Position numbers and translations under genes: made by a program. Positions 61,376 through 64,000 of a DNA stretch of 64,000 bases are shown here, piece by piece. Below the pieces are notes generated by a model. That model was given only the letters and a program-made list of their open reading frames with translations. It ran no database searches and was not told the DNA's origin. The stretch's first letter is position 1; every line of letters begins with the position of its first letter. This DNA comes from Reticulitermes speratus (lineage: Eukaryota > Arthropoda > Insecta > Blattodea > Rhinotermitidae): contig JAJKFL010000011.1 of the NCBI GenBank assembly GCA_021186555.1, positions 957,001-1,021,000 of the forward strand. The letters run 5' to 3'.

Positions 61376-61387
61376 ATCCATTTTAAT
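61376..61387. repeat. target-site duplication, right, of Penelope-like element
   Basis: atccattttaat, identical to 60253-60264. Confidence 0.8.
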
Positions 61388-61865
61388 ACTACCCTCCCAT
61401 CTATGCCTAGGTCTTTCAAGCGGTATCTTTCCCTCAGGTCCCCCACCAAAGCCCTGTATGCACCTCTTCTGTCTCCCATACGTGCTATATGCTCACCAAT
61501 CTCATTGTTCTTAATTTGATCACCTGAACAATGTTTGGTGAGGAGTACAGATTTTTCTGAGAAAATATTTTTTTTAGAAATGTCAAATTTTTCTGACATT
61601 TCTGAAAAAAATTATTTTCTCCTCATGCTTTGACAAAAAAAAAACTATCCATCAACAATATGCCAGATCCACATAAGAACCTGAATTCCCTTACTCTCAT
61701 TAAATGTTAACTAAAATTTCTTAATTTTTATCCTGTTTAAAGGTTTGGGTTTACCTTTTACATTACTTTTTTCACACAAAATAGAATTCCACACCTCAGT
61801 AGTCTCCCTTGAAGTGCATATACTTAACAATTTTGTCTTTATTTTACCACCAGCTATTGTACTTA

Positions 61866-63232
<1,367 letters not shown>

Positions 63233-63388
63233 TCTCTGGTTATGGTAGAAGGGGTCGATATCCTCAAGTGGGGTGGAGGCGAGCTCCACGGGAAAATCGC
63301 CTTGCATCCGGACTGGAATCGGCGCTCCTTGCTCCAGCGTCGCATCCGGCTGAGGACCTTCATCTTCGTCCTCGTCATCGTACCGAAC
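63233..63388 (-). CDS. para: para exon: N-terminal cytoplasmic segment
   Basis: 52 codons, phase 0 at both ends. Encodes the acidic cytoplasmic segment starting [15 protein letters not shown] and ending [12 protein letters not shown] just before domain I. Acceptor CAG precedes GTTCGG and the donor GTAAGT follows the final AGA. The upstream exon with the initiator Met (MSEDLDSISEEERSLF-type start in insects) is not found up to 64000. The donor-side intron would add VSKLTF if retained, which is not part of the family. Confidence 0.96.
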
Positions 63389-64000
63389 CTGCTCAGGGAC
63401 AGACACGACAATGCAGCTTTCTGCACTTGACAACTGTCGAATTGCAGCGAGTTAACTCTGCTACTTGAACTTAACGTACCATAATATTGTAAACATGTGC
63501 TAACAAACATGCGTCTTCTGGAAACAAGTGTCTTTCTTACACACATGTATGTTAAAATAGCCTACAACATACCCAAAATATGAGCTTCATTAACCCTTCG
63601 AAGATTAACTTCATTCTGAAGTATACGTAAATATTCAGTCCGTACCGCGCAGTAAACACACTCCGTCTCGGTTATAAAAAAACAATCAGTTAGTTCTGTA
63701 TATGGAAATAATCACTGTTTGTTCTGAGATCCACACAAAACCACGTAAATTAACTGTGTTAAACCTGGTGGTTCATAAAGTAACCAAAATGGTAACACTC
63801 ATAGCTGCTGCATTACCACTTTCCGTATGGATATTATACAGAAATGCTGTACGTTTCTAATCTTTACTTAGTCCATTATAAAGCTGGCCCAAGTTATTAC
63901 TACAATTCTAGAAATTTTTACAATAAACTCAAGGAATGAGCAAGCCACGGTATTACAAATGCAAGCGTTTGGATATACGAAATGCTGGTCTCAGCAACCT
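63389..64000. other. para intron (upstream of first exon seen)
   Basis: No start-codon exon of para and no other feature recognised up to the window edge. Confidence 0.6.

Larger units (their letters stand above)
60033..61537 (-). mobile_element. LINE 3' end (second family) split by a Penelope-like insertion
   Basis: Minus-strand LINE 3' end with a long CTAA tail at 60035-60078. The distal part (61388-61537) reads EHIARMGDRRGAYRALVGDL, the usual GHVARMGERRGAYRVLVG block, and the proximal part (60033-60252) reads the last coding block and tail. Between them is an unrelated element bounded by a 12-base direct repeat (atccattttaat), so the LINE was there first. Confidence 0.85.

Overview
The window is insect genomic DNA, AT-rich and full of transposon debris. 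It holds the middle of one host gene on the minus strand: the voltage-gated sodium channel para (Nav1). Eighteen consecutive coding exons can be placed with matching splice phases between 63388 and 2412. Together they give 3043 coding bases (about 1014 residues): the distal N-terminus, all of domain I, the I-II linker, all of domain II and the start of the II-III linker. The start codon lies upstream (beyond 64000) and domains III-IV lie downstream (before position 1). The wording of the linker exons and the multi-kilobase introns suggest a hemimetabolous insect, most likely a cockroach or termite (Blattodea); this species call is inference.

Layout, in gene order (right to left): N-terminal exon 63233-63388; domain I exons 61867-49060; I-II linker exons 46550-26085; domain II exons 13410-4086; S6 end and II-III linker 2412-2616. 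The two largest introns, 31024-46549 and 13411-26084, carry most of the mobile elements. The encoded protein has the S4 arginine/lysine ladders, the pore residues Asp (domain I) and Glu (domain II) of the DEKA filter, and susceptible residues at the well-known pyrethroid resistance positions it covers.

Mobile DNA identified: a 5'-truncated RTE-like LINE with a 10-bp target duplication (6823-9050); four copies of the 3' end of a second LINE with GTTA-type tails; a nearly complete Tigger/pogo transposon (43997-46182) with TIRs and TA duplication; a decayed full-length mariner (37790-39086); a deleted pogo-like element (19074-19900); an inverted-duplicated Tc1/mariner relic (27769-28881); an inverted pair of mariner 3' ends (56205-56830); several tRNA-derived SINEs, one with a perfect 16-bp duplication (21236-21536); and hAT-like and palindromic MITE-like elements.

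The most interesting non-coding signal is a set of unrelated-looking repeats (about 5.3, 13.6, 26.4-27.0, 33.0-33.5, 48.0, 57.6-58.1 and 60.3-61.4 kb, and a dispersed palindromic family around 32-43 kb) that share one RNA-like layout: CTGANGAY, a self-complementary hairpin, GAAA, a short palindrome, then a strand able to pair with the bases before the core. This is the layout of the small hammerhead ribozyme variants known from Penelope-like retroelement terminal repeats. Three of these elements are inverted-repeat structures within 12-17 bp target duplications and carry a similar roughly 30-bp one-sided tail.
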